DNA from: Mytilus trossulus
Lineage: Eukaryota > Mollusca > Bivalvia > Mytilida > Mytilidae
Direction: 5' to 3'
Length of the DNA stretch: 64,000 nt
NCBI RefSeq assembly: GCF_036588685.1
Contig: NW_026963310.1
Coordinates: forward strand, 3,162,001 to 3,226,000
Positions within the stretch are counted from its first letter, which is position 1. Every line of letters starts with the position of its first letter. The translations under genes were made by a program, and so were the position numbers. This document shows positions 48,491 to 61,655 of the stretch, piece after piece. The notes beneath the pieces were generated by a model that saw nothing but the letters and a program-made list of their open reading frames with translations, made no database searches and had not been told where the DNA came from.

Positions 48491-49108
48491 CAATAAGCAT
48501 ACTATGGCTCTTCAACTATTTTATTTCTTATACATCCGTGGCTTTAAAATGTTCTGGCTTTAGTGTCCCTTATCTAGGTTAATCCAGAAAAGCGCTTCAT
48601 TTCATTTAATCTTCAGAATTGTTTTGACCGCAATGAGGTTAAAAAGAAGAACTCGCTTATGTATACATTTAAAAAAAAAAAGAAAATATCGGAGTATTTG
48701 GTATAACTACCCGTCGCAGATATTTCATACATGTATATTCAAAATGAAAACCTTACACCTTAGATGATCTTTGACATCGACGTACATAGTCAGTGCAATA
48801 ACGACCGTAACATACCCATGCAGTGTTAGGCAATAACATTTGTGTAGGATAATGCTTTAATTAGCGATAAATATAGAGTTATGCTTTAAATTAACTAGTG
48901 TAAAATTAATTATATAAGAATGCGACCTTATGAGAATAATCATGTTCTATGCTTTACAAATTTACATAATAAAATGTTACAAGAATGTACTCAGTGTAAT
49001 ACACGGAGATTATTCATACTGTATTGCTACACGGGTTTACCTAGCGAAGTGCCGTACGAATATAGCCTCTGCATAATGCAAATGCATAGCTTTCCTATTT
49101 ATATCATA

Positions 49109-49165
49109 TAAAACAATAAGGAGATGTGGTATGACATCCAATGAGTCAACTACCCGCCACTGGTT
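49109..49165 (-). repeat. End fragment of the 61.3-kb dispersed repeat
   Basis: AATAAGGAGATGTGGTATGA followed by CCAATGAGTCAACTA is the reverse complement of the tail of the 61.3-kb repeat. Confidence 0.55.
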
Positions 49166-50719
49166 AAATGAAGTCGATGTAACGGATACATTTTTTGTTG
49201 GGGGGGTCAACGTTGATAATAAAAAAAGTAATATCCTATAAAAAACGTTGAATGTAAATGATATGAAACTCCAAATTCTAACATTATTGGACAATTAATT
49301 GGAAGATCCCTACGGGTTGGGACCCCTTTTTTTAAATGGCTGGATCCGCCCCTGCTAGTACACCACAGGCTTCTCAATTGTTGTATTATGATCTATTATC
49401 ATGAACTAAGTGAAAGCATAGAGCTGACCGAGTGCGAGATCTTCCTGGATAATCATTGAGGTCGTTTAAGCATCCCTTGCAGTAGACTTCCGTTAAATTA
49501 AAAAAAATAATCTTTAAAATGCTATCGAAATGTATTAAAAGTCTGAACTCATTTCACCTCTCATTCCACTAAACATTAAATTACAGTAACAAGTGCCACA
49601 CAACTTTCCTGACCTCTTTTCTTTAACAGTAATGATATATAATTCTACTTTTTAATAATCTTGAATTGAGACTTGAGAATAAAACGTTACTTCAAAATTA
49701 CATGTTTTTCTTTAATTTGAAATGATGCACACAGGCACAATAAAAGAAAACAAATTTTGATATCTCTTCGAAATTGGAATTTGAAAAAGAAGAAATGACG
49801 TGTTATATTTTCATCATACATGAATCATGTGTATTTGTACTTTCAATTTCAATTTGGTTCTAAATTTAAATGTAGTTTTCCCATAAATTTCAGACGGAAT
49901 AGAAGACACCTGTTTATTTTCTGCAAATGTAGAAAAAGTTGAAACTGGAAGTTGAATGACATAGTTTTTACTTATTCCAAGATAAATGTTTAGTGTAGTA
50001 TTTAGTTTACTATGAGTATTTTTTGGGACCTAATTTGTTAATTTTCGTCTTTGTTCTCCCGACTTGTGTTGACCTAGACTAGTGGTCAAATTATATTCTC
50101 TTGGTATCGTCTTATTTTCTAAATGGATATAAAACATGTCCTAAAATTTTCATTTGCACAAAATACGAACATGTCAACGTTTGTTTAATCTAATAATTCA
50201 TTTCACATGTCATTCATTAATTGTTCGGTAACCTTAATCTTTATGTTGAGTACTGTGTGTTTTTGTTCAAAACTACGGCTTTTAAAACGATATTGTTGGG
50301 TCAATTCAGGTTTCATTTTGAATAATTTGATATCAATAGAAGTAGAATCGTCACATGTGTATTTATTTATAATTCTGTTGTGAGGCGTTTTTACAAATTA
50401 ATCTGTTGATACCACAAGTTTTACACGAATTGCCTTTCATGTCCCATGCGTCAAAAAATAATTAACTGGTATTAAAGTCAGGATGCACGAAAAAATAGAA
50501 TACTTTGATTTTTAACTGGAGTAATTCAGATAATTTCTCATGATTAGATTTTTTAAGACAGCACGGGCGTGCTTGTTGGATTTATGATAGACCGCACGAA
50601 GTATTTTCTCTTTCGTGTGTCCTTTCTTGGAGTAAGGGAGATAACTTGCGTAACTAACGTCGAACGTTATTAATCCCGTATTCTGCTAGGGGCGTGCAAT
50701 TACGTACACTTCGCCTTAA

Positions 50720-53231
50720 GTTAAAACTCCATACGAATACACTTGACATAACTTTTGTCGTAACTTACTTTTTATCAAATAGTTTTAAAATACAGTGTGT
50801 AATATAGGGTGGGTTTTTAGAGCATGTTTGTGACTTTTAAATTACTTTTCAATTGCAAAAAACGTTTTAGACTAATTGCGTGTAACCAGTTATCACGGAT
50901 TTGTTTACCTTTGAGATTGGTGTAAAAAATTGAATTAATTACTCATTGAATTTATAAATGGAGTTTCAATAAAGGCATTGGTTGATTGATTAGCATAACG
51001 CGTATAAATTTATTTAATAACGTTAAGTATCTAAAATTCTTAATTTTCTTACGATACATTCTAGCTAATTTGAGGAAGTTTTGAACTGCCCCCCTTTTTG
51101 TTGTTCTGACATGAACATGATTAGTTCAACATGCTATAAACACCACTTTTGAAAATGAAGATGAATAGTCTATTTTAGACAAATTAAGGAAATAAAAAAA
51201 CACAGAAAAGGCATACATTTCAACAGAGGCAGACTGCGGGTATTACACTAAGTTTGTAAATGTAACAGTATGATTTCAGTCAGTTGGAGACCTGTCCCTC
51301 TGTGGTTGGTGTTGGTTAATGTAAGTTCATGTCTTACATATTATTTTTCGAAATGAATTTGTTAATATTTTTTCAATAATTTTTCTTAAAGTAATTGCTC
51401 TTTAGTTAAGATTTTCCTTATTACGGAAGGGCATATTTTTCTTATAATTACTTACATCCACATTAATTGCACATTAGTAGATAGTTTTCTCTTCGGCAAT
51501 AGTACCACACATATCATACTTATTTCATATTTCTACTATAAATAAAGGCAACAGTAGTATACCGCTGTTCTTAAACATATCTACCATTTGGCCGTTACAA
51601 TGGTTGGAGGTAAAAGATATCGTCGAAACAAGAGTTGTTAATACCAAAAATGTCTAAAATCTCAGAAGTGTTTTATCACGTTTCTGCAGTATAAAGACAA
51701 TGATGAAGGGCCATTCACTAATCCTAAACCCATCGCTTTGTCCCAGATATTTAATAATTTGCATGTATTATCTTTAAAAGGATATTAGTATAGTGGAAGC
51801 AGTTGCGCATCAAGGTAGTATTAGGTTCTTGTAATCCATTTACAATGAATGTATCAATGGAAGAACTCTTAAAATGTAAAAGTTGGCATTGTATAAAACC
51901 ATTAATAAGCAAGAGCTCTTGAATTCTGACCCTTTTTTTCAACTAACCATGTTCATTAGTTTGTAATTGATCTACATTAACTTACAGTAAATTCGAACTG
52001 CTATCTACATTCTTATTCAGATCTTATTCAAGGATTTTTCCTATGTCATTCTTTGTTTGGCACACCATCATTGACGAGAAAAGGTAATGCTTGTCAATGC
52101 TACTTTTAATTTGAATAAGTATCCGTGTAATACACCTTTTTTTTTAAAGTTTGTACACCTACCGAACTCGTAACAAGGCATTTTTTTCTTGATGTTGAAT
52201 TCGAAGATGTAGGACATTTTTTGTCTATGCAACAACATTCAAGCAGCTCCTGCATACATAGTATATATCTCTCAGTGGAGAGAATATTTCACATGTTAAA
52301 TTTGATGGAGAGTTTCTGCTCATATTAAAGCTATTGCACCAAGAGTTTTAGGTGGTAAAGGCAAAGTCATTCCAGCTTATTTAACATAATTACAATCAAT
52401 TATTACCAATGACAAATAAAATCGTTAAAGAGCATTTTAAATTTAATTTGAAATTAAACACATTCAATATGTGTACAGACTGACGCTCATTGGTTGCTTT
52501 TTACATTGCTTATCAACTGCCATTTTGGTCATTATACGTTCAAGTTATTTGAAGGACGTTTTGGTCAATAACATATAGTATGAAAAATTGAAATATTAGA
52601 TCAAGAATTTAATTTAAAATGAAACGAAAGTTACATATTGAGATAGTTTTTCTTTGGTATCATATCAATCATCTGTTGACAGCAGTACATTGTGTGATTG
52701 GTGAAATGCTATGTGCAGTGTTCCTGTAAAAGAAAACCATGTTACAGTAATTAATTACATGTTTGTTTTTCCATGACAATCGTATGCAACATGATAAAAG
52801 TAATTTCGATTTAAATTTCGATATAAGATTTCTTAAATCTAAATATTGCATGTTGCAGTTTATCTATATATCTTCAGCAATCTAACATTTGTTTAAGATT
52901 AATATTTAAAACAGTTCAACCTAATCTGATTTTTTTTAAAACATTATTGCTATTGCTGTAATGTTTCAACTGTGAAGATTATTTAAGAAAATAAATAGTT
53001 ATAGTCTGCAGATATGGTTCATTTGATAAACTGGACACATGTTTATATAGATCAATCAAGTTTTGCAAACATTCTTACATGTCATCTGTTTATAATGTAC
53101 ATTTTTTTTAAATCTGTGTCTACGCATACTGTTTATTTCATTTAAAACTTAGTTTCAAAATAAAACTTTGTAAAGTTAATTTATCAAATATTTTTGCAAA
53201 TTATTACGGAAGCCGAATAGGGCCATTCAAC
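50720..53231. other. No gene recognised
   Basis: A fragment of the left-edge repeat (AAAGGCAACAGTAGTATACC) is at 51541-51573. The remainder shows no coding or repeat signal that I can support. Confidence 0.45.
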
Positions 53232-53341
53232 ATGTCGTTATAACGACATCGCTATGTCGTAATTTCGACATCACTATATCATTATAACGACTTCGCTATA
53301 TCGTTATAACGACTTCGCTATGTCGTAACAACGACATCGCT
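53232..53341. repeat. Minisatellite, five 22-bp palindromic units
   Basis: Units such as ATGTCGTTATAACGACATCG (plus CT) follow each other exactly every 22 bases, with substitutions in individual units. Each unit contains an inverted repeat (GTCG...CGAC), so the array can fold into serial hairpins. Several paired substitutions, such as TTATAA to TAATTT, fall in the loop. Confidence 0.9.
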
Positions 53342-53602
53342 ATACACTCTAAGACATAAGCCCGGATTTACTTATATTTTTCTAGAAATTATCTCAGCAT
53401 GTCATCAGTGATCAGATAGATATAAATTATGTGGACACACTTTCTTAGTGGTTCACTAATTATAACCAGATGACGACCACAGAATGATAAGCTATAAATT
53501 CATATTTTTCTATGTCTTTCCTCCAGGCTTGATTGTATTTCTGAACAATAAATATGAAGAAAAAAAAATATCTTAAGAAAAAAATGTATTTCTTAAATAT
53601 AT

Positions 53603-54085
53603 ATGTCTCACTCTTCAACTTTGTTTTTGTTTGGTTTATTACTATTTCGATATGAGCGTCACTGATGAGTCTTATGAAGACGCGCGTCTGGCGTACTAAA
53701 TTATAATCCTGGTACCTTTGATAACTATTTACACCACTGGGTCGATGCCTCTGTTGGTGGACGTTTCGTCCCCGAGGGTATCACCAGCCCAGTAGTCAGC
53801 ACTTCGGTGTTGACATGAATATCAATTATGTGGTCATTTTTATAAATTTCCTGTTTACAAAACTTTGAATTTTTCGAAAAACTAAGGATTTTCTTATCCC
53901 AGGCATAGATTACCTTAGCCGTATTTGGCACAACTTTTTGGAATTTTGGATCCTCAATGCTCGTCAACTTTGTTTTGTTTGGTTTATAACTATTTCGATA
54001 TGAGCGTCACTGATGAGTCTTATGGAGACGAAACGCGCGTCTGGCGTACTAAATTATAATCCTGGTACCTTTGATAACTATATAA
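53603..54085 (+). repeat. Retrozyme-like repeat, family 1: one full monomer bounded by two hammerheads
   Basis: Sequence from CTTCAACTTTGTTTTTG to TTTGATAACTAT occurs at both ends (53607-53730 and 53961-54085). The unit between predicted cleavage sites (53689-54041) is 353 nt. The left ribozyme has lost the GAAAC (it reads GAAGACGCGCGTC), while the right one is complete. This dimer-like layout of a short unit with a type I hammerhead in each junction matches what is described for animal retrozymes. I recall this sequence as one of the commonest mussel repeats. Confidence 0.75.
54004..54047 (+). ncRNA. Hammerhead ribozyme, type I, family 1, apparently intact
   Basis: Stem I pairs GCGTCA (54004-54009) with TGGCGT (54042-54047), including G-U pairs. 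The core CTGATGA is at 54010-54016. Stem II is GTCT...AGAC (54017-54029), followed by GAAA at 54030-54033. Stem III is minimal (ACGCGCGT), and the predicted cleavage triplet GTC ends at 54041. All invariant core bases are present. Compared with the family-2 ribozyme at 11278, all three stems differ by compensating changes. Confidence 0.75.
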
Positions 54086-54570
54086 TAAGAAATGAATAAA
54101 ATTAACGGTACATTGAATTAAAATAAACTTTATATTAGTGTATTATTAACATAAATAACATTTTACAATGTATTGAGTTATTTCAAACTTATGTGAATTC
54201 AGGCGGGGGGACACAACAACACCATACATAATAAGCCTAACCTTTACACATAATCTGGTTTATGCCAAAGATATAGCAAGAGGCTTTCAGAGTTAAGGCA
54301 ACACAAATTTCCTGCAGAGGTTAAACACAGAACAGCCGAGCAAGTATGGACACATCATTTAAGCTTAAAGCAGCTTCTTTTTTGGATTGTGTTTGAAGAT
54401 TTGACACACCATAGTTTTTTGACACAAAATCAATGTGGCCAAAAAAAAAGATTTTTAGAAATAAAAAAAAACCATTTGATTACCAGAAAATGAAAATTAT
54501 TTATTAGTTTGTTATCAGTCAAAAAAAACTGTCAAAGTTTTTTTGTAAAAAATAATTGATTAACACTTAC

Positions 54571-54726
54571 ATTATATGTGTGTTATTCTTTCTTCAAGTT
54601 TTGTTAACAGTAACTTTTCTTTTTTGTCTTTAATTTGTCTTTGATTACAAGGGCCGTACTAAACATACAAGTAATATTAAAAGTATTGTAATCAATACAA
54701 CAATAACGACAGGAGGTACATAAAAT
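54571..54726 (-). CDS. Transmembrane exon of membrane-protein paralogue (copy B)
   Basis: The TTTATTTCAG acceptor and GTAAGT donor bound 156 nt. After one base completing a Glu codon from 55762, the frame reads FYVPPVVIVVLITILLILL, then VCLVRPL and an in-frame stop. Copy A has the same helix and CLVR ending but continues to its donor. In copy B a reading frame shifted by one base at the CLVR point stays open with a charged tail (NQRQIKDKKEKLLLTKLEE) almost to the donor. The exon length is also one base off the value that would keep copy A's phase. Either this copy ends with a short tail or it carries a frameshift. Function unknown. Confidence 0.55.
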
Positions 54727-55541
54727 CTGAAATAAAATAAACATAAAAAATAGATGGCATTATGCATAATACTAGTTAAGCACATTGGGACCATTTGATC
54801 TATATATTTTGAGAGGAATCATGCTCTTGGTACCAACCAAGTTTCAACCAACAAACTGCATTTTGTTAACGAACTATTATCAGTTTGAAACTTACGTGGG
54901 AAAGGCCTGATGTTATATTTGTGTTATTCCCTGGATCTTTATTAAACTTATGCTGCTGGGATATTGTGACAAAATGCCCGGTGCTCTAGAACACCTAGTA
55001 CACTCGACATTACCAAAATCCAGCTTTCGGTGACAGGTCGTTACTTTTCTCAGTCATTCTTTTTTTTTATCAATCTTCATTCTAAAGTAAATGGTATATA
55101 CGCATGAAGATGGCATATTCCTGATCAACTGACCTGCCAGGATACAACAAACAATACTTTTTTTTTCAGATTTGTCTCACCATCACTGGTGATCTGAAGG
55201 GTACAATATTTTTGTAGAATTGTCACTGGTGCAGTCGAACTTATATTATATTTATTTCTGTGACTGCATCCTACATTGTTTTGTAAGATCCTTTACGATA
55301 GGTAAGTTAGATGATGTGTAATGTTCCATGTTCATCCCTAATATATAATGTCTTGTGGTATGATGCTAAATTAAAGCGGACGACGAAAAGTAACAGTCGG
55401 TTACCGAAAGCTCGATTATTTCGAGCCTGGGTTGTCAAGTGGCCTAGCGTGTTCGGCTGTTTCATTATTAAGTTAACCGCTGTGTTACATTTTCTTTTCA
55501 CGGGAGGATTATCATATCCGTGAATTAAGTCCTGCACAAAT

Positions 55542-55707
55542 GCGGATCCAGAAGGGGTCTAGAGAGGTGGGAGCCGGACCCATCCCCCTCTTTCGTAGGA
55601 AAAAATGGTTCATGCTATAGGGAAGAACCGAATCAGGTCTGGAGTGTCCTCCCTCGATGTCCGTCAGCGCCACCGCTTCTCCCCCTTGTAAAAAGTTCTG
55701 GATCCGC
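55542..55707. mobile_element. Small element with GCGGATCCAGAA ends
   Basis: GCGGATCCAGAAGGGG on the left and, inward from the right, GCGGATCCAGAACTTT. It is about 165 bp, G+C-richer than its surroundings and non-coding. A related single end (GGCTGGATCCGCCCC) is at 49337-49352. Confidence 0.5.
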
Positions 55708-55761
55708 CGCTGCTGCATTTAATATACATTGATTTCTGATGTAAAGAAACAAAATACTCAC

Positions 55762-55831
55762 TCTTCGTTATTTTCACATATGGTATGTTCATTCCCCAAA
55801 TGATAGACTTTGTAACAGTATTTACTTTCAT
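55762..55831 (-). CDS. Two-cysteine extracellular-type exon (copy B)
   Basis: The 70-nt exon lies between a TTTTTGCAG acceptor and a GTGAGT donor, with two-base entry, 22 codons and two-base exit completed by the exon at 54726. The peptide ESKYCYKVYHLGNEHTIC plus a short acidic end aligns without gaps to copy A (7226-7295), sharing S, Y-C, K, Y, G-N-E, C and N. The next exon downstream is the transmembrane exon about 1 kb away, compared with 1.9 kb in copy A. The upstream exon is not established; a Cys-containing candidate lies at 60361-60405. Product unknown, probably a single-pass membrane protein. Confidence 0.6.
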
Positions 55832-56131
55832 CTGCAAAAACTAAAACTAAAACAAACGCACATAATAAGTAAAAAGTGGACATAACAAATATGAAAGACA
55901 GGAATACAAAATCTACCATAGCACACTTACACAATGACGGACTGTTTAAATGGTGTTAGTGCCGAACTACGTGAAGTTGATATTACCAAAGAGACTTCAC
56001 TGTAAAATTATTAATAGAACAAACTATTATTTGTCTTTTTCAGTTTTAGACATGGTGTTGTCAGTTTATGAGTTTGACTGTCCCTGTAGTATCTTTCGTC
56101 TGTTTTGTTTCCCCATAGGAATTCAGGAAGT

Positions 56132-56198
56132 TCATGAACCTCCAAATTTAATTATCACGTTGTCAGATGAAACTTCATCATACTGATCACTTGTTTCT
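56132..56198 (-). CDS. Possible terminal exon with tyrosine-containing tail
   Basis: After an acceptor-like GGGAATACACAG, one base and then 21 codons read ETSDQYDEVSSDNVIIKFGG and a final Ser before a TGA. It looks like a short acidic cytoplasmic tail (QYDEV), but the upstream frame is also open and no matching donor exon is known. If real it would end another gene lying to the right. Weak. Confidence 0.25.
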
Positions 56199-56520
56199 CT
56201 GTGTATTCCCAAATACAACAGAGTGAATATGTATACAAATAAAACAATATATGTATCTAAATTCTTTTTTACAGAGTATACTGTGTTACCTTTCAGATTA
56301 ATTTGGTTCAAAGAATTTACCAGTTTACCTGGATCGTGTCTCAATTTCTAGGTTCAGGTAAAAAAAAAACATCGTTAGTTTAAGGGTGTACATGTCTGTT
56401 CTACAGGTATAGCCGAATTTGCCAACACATCTTTGTATCTGTAAAGGTATTTAGTATACGTTTTAAGTAACTTTTGGAATTGACATCCGACAAATAATTT
56501 AAAACGTAATATGTATATTC

Positions 56521-56780
56521 ATGCCTTATATATCATGTACTGTAGTACGCCGCTAGACCTAAACTGACGAGGAGAGGTAACACACGGCCACTGAAAGCTT
56601 TATTTTTGTAGAGCCCAGGTGGTCGTGTGGTCTGGCGGGACGGCTGCAGTGCGTGTTACGATATCACAGTAGTATGGGTTCGAATCCCGGCGAGGGAAGA
56701 ACAAAAAATTTGAGAAAGCAAATTTACAGATCTAACATTGTTTGGTTGATGTTTAGACGAGTAATATATATATTTAATTT
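56521..56780 (+). mobile_element. tRNA-derived SINE, copy 2
   Basis: Same head (TACTGTAGTACGCCGCT), A-box-like TGGTCGTGTGG (56620-56630), B box GTTCGAATCC (56678-56687) and tail (GCAAATTTACAGATCTAACA) as the copy at 10582. It lacks a stretch of about 20 bases between the boxes. It ends at a short TA run, after which the Penelope-like element begins. Confidence 0.8.
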
Positions 56781-56837
56781 GAATAGACGAAAATAGTCGA
56801 AAACGAGCTTTCGGAGAATGTTCGAAACTAACCCACC

Positions 56838-58273
56838 TATATCAAAGACACAACATATTTTTTAAACATATTAAATGCAATACAACAGCCTTTACCAGAC
56901 AACACAATAATGTTTTGTTTAGATGTAAATAAAATTATATCCAAGCGTATCAAGAAAAGAAGCGCGAGAAGCATGCAAATCAGCACTAGAAAATCGAACT
57001 AACACATCAATCATAACGGAAGATGTTCTTAAAAGGATGGATTTAGTCATTGCAAACAATAATTTAGCTTTAACGGAAAGCACTTTTTACAAACCGAAGG
57101 AACAGCTATTGGTTCCCATCTAGACATGAATGATGCTTGCACCTACATCGGACAATGGGAATAAAATTCATTTCAAAACAGCAATTTACAACCATTTTCA
57201 TATTGGAGATATGTTGATGACATCTGGGGAATATTGGAACATGCTTTAGATGAATAAAAAAAACCTCACGAAATGTCAAACAATTTGCATCAGAGAATTA
57301 AAACAGAAATGCGTTCCTCAACTGAAAAAAATGAATTCCTTGATGTGTTTGCACACATAGAAAACGGACAACTTAAAACAGATCTTTATACAAAATCAAC
57401 AGATAAACTCCAGTACTCACATGTGTCGTCAAGCCATCCAAACTCTGTAAAAAATGCTATACCATATTGTCTTGGTATTCGTGTCAAAAGAATTTGCTCA
57501 ACAGAAGAAGATTACAAAACAAGAAGAGAAGAAATAAAAATGCACCTAAGAAAACGTGGATACAATAACTCTTCCACTGAAGTTCAATTGAACAAAGTCG
57601 ACAATTTTAATCGAGAAGATCTATTACAGTACAAACAGAAGAAAGAAAACAACAGGGTCCTTTTAGTAATTATTTTTTCCAAAGCGCTTCCAAATGTACA
57701 TTCAATTCTTATAAAAAATCTTAAAATTCTCCATCAATCTGGAAGACTAAAGGAAATATTCCCCGATCCGCCTATCGTGGCATTTAAACGCGATTACAAC
57801 TTAAAAGACATCTTAGTGCACAAAAAGCATAATTTACTATTTTATAAACAAACTAATGGATGTGGACCATGTGTTAAAAATTGTGGATTATGCTCACATA
57901 TAAATGAAACCAGGGTATTTTGTGACAACACCGGCAAAGAATATACCATTCAGGGACAAATAAATTGTAAAACCGTAGGCGTGATATATGCGATTAATTG
58001 TGCAAAATGTGAAAAAAGTTATATATGTAGGACAAACGGGTGATATACTATATCAACGAATGCTATTGAACTTTTCAAAAATACGCACAAAAAAACAGAA
58101 GATCCAGTAGCCAACCATTTCAATCAGAACAATCATTCAATGACAAATTTGAAAGTTACCGCCATAGAGAGAGTATTTGGGACAGAAATTTAAAGAAAAC
58201 CTAAAGAAGCCTTTTGGATGAAAAAATTGAAAACTTTAGAACCTGAAGGACTCATCACAATGTATGAACGATA
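56838..58273 (+). pseudogene. Penelope-like RT plus GIY-YIG endonuclease, multiply disrupted
   Basis: Pieces in order are: PTYIKDTTYFLNIL and MFCLDVNK (RT motif A region); after a frameshift LYPSVSRKEAREACKSAL; after another GTAIGSHLDMNDACTYIG; SYWRYVDDIWGIL with the catalytic YVDD at 57210-57221; then the long open piece 57273-58043 with FLDVFAHIENGQLKTDLYTK. A Cys-rich linker follows (CGPCVKNCGLCSH), then GVIYAINCAKCEKSY, the first GIY-YIG strand. A frameshift at about 58020 leads to YVGQTGDIL, completing the GIY-YIG pair. The remainder has one more stop (after GTEI) and ends EPEGLITMYER. Several stops and frameshifts show it is inactive. Confidence 0.85.
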
Positions 58274-58384
58274 ATAAATATATTAATATCTAAAAAGCGA
58301 AAAACGCGGCAAATGAACATCATAGAAGTTATTATAACGTAATGTATCCAAGCGATTTAATTGTTGTTTCAATGTTGTAATTTA

Positions 58385-58422
58385 TTCCAATGAAGAAGCC
58401 GTAATGGCCGAAACGTATGGGA
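58385..58422 (+). ncRNA. Degenerate hammerhead-like motif at the Penelope-like element 3' end
   Basis: TTCCA (58385-58389) can pair with TGGGA (58418-58422). Between them are ATGAAGA (the core with its first C changed to A), AGCC...GGCC as stem II with one mismatch, GAAA at 58110+300 (58410-58413), and CGTA before the predicted cleavage. The layout fits the hammerheads known in Penelope-like element termini, but the changed core C should abolish cleavage. Confidence 0.5.
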
Positions 58423-58465
58423 ATTTGTGTTATAGTTTTTATTAAACAACCATTCAGAGACTTTA

Positions 58466-61289
<2,824 letters not shown>

Positions 61290-61655
61290 GTTATACCACT
61301 GTCCCAGGTTAGGGGGAGGGTTGGGATCCCGCTAACATGTTTAACCCCGCCACATTATTTATGTATCTGTCTGTCCCTGTCAGGAGCCTGTAATTCAGTG
61401 GTTGTCGTTTGTTTATTTGTTACATATTTGTTTTTCGTTCATTTTTTAACATAAATCAGGCCGTTAGTTTTCTCGCTTGAATTGTTTTACATTGTCTTAT
61501 CGGGGCCTTTTATAGCTGACTATATGCGGTGTGGGATTTGCTCATTGTTGAAGGCCGTACGGTGACCTATAATTGTTAATATTGGTGTCATTTTGGTCTT
61601 TTGTGGATAGTTGTCTCATTGGCAATCATACCACATCTTCTTTTCTATATATACT
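61290..61655 (+). repeat. Most complete copy of a dispersed repeat of about 360 bp
   Basis: It runs from CCACTGTCCCAGGTTAGGGG to CCACATCTTCTTTTCTATAT. Shorter copies at 3818, 8783 (minus), 26365, 32143 (head only), 37835 and 49109 (minus) define the family. No tRNA-like boxes or coding frame were recognised. I recall it as abundant in mussel DNA. Confidence 0.75.

Larger units (their letters stand above)
46920..50715. mobile_element. TTAA-flanked DNA transposon, 3796 bp, 19-bp perfect TIRs
   Basis: The ends are GGCGAAGTGTACGTAATTG and its exact reverse complement, with TTAA at 46916-46919 and 50716-50719. Near the left end two imperfect direct repeats of about 210 bp start ACAATGGATTTTTTT (46946 and 47155). 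The interior holds a candidate two-exon minus-strand ORF (47647-47893) and a dispersed repeat (48040-48490). No transposase signature was recognised, so it is either non-autonomous or carries an unrecognised protein. Confidence 0.8.
56781..58440 (+). mobile_element. Penelope-like retroelement, 5'-truncated and decayed
   Basis: The coding remains run from the middle of the reverse transcriptase to the GIY-YIG endonuclease, followed by a 3' UTR with a degenerate hammerhead (58385-58422). The RT motifs, the Cys-rich linker and the terminal GIY-YIG domain in this order are diagnostic of endonuclease-bearing Penelope-like elements. It follows directly after a SINE and is followed by TA, CATA and GA simple repeats. 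Confidence 0.85.

Noticed and set aside
55407-55480. Second tRNA-like sequence (GTTGTCAAGTGGCCTAGCG)
   Set aside because: It has an A-box-like motif only, with no B box at a suitable distance and no second copy in the window.
56384-56400. Further TTAA element end (TTAAGGGTGTACATG)
   Set aside because: No matching inverted end was found to either side within the window.
56600-56700. tRNA gene
   Set aside because: Same reason as the copy at 10.7 kb, and here about 20 bases are missing between the boxes.
57273-58043. Intact host gene of 256 residues
   Set aside because: The protein is the RT C-terminus and endonuclease start of a Penelope-like element; neighbouring frames supply the remaining motifs with stops and frameshifts.
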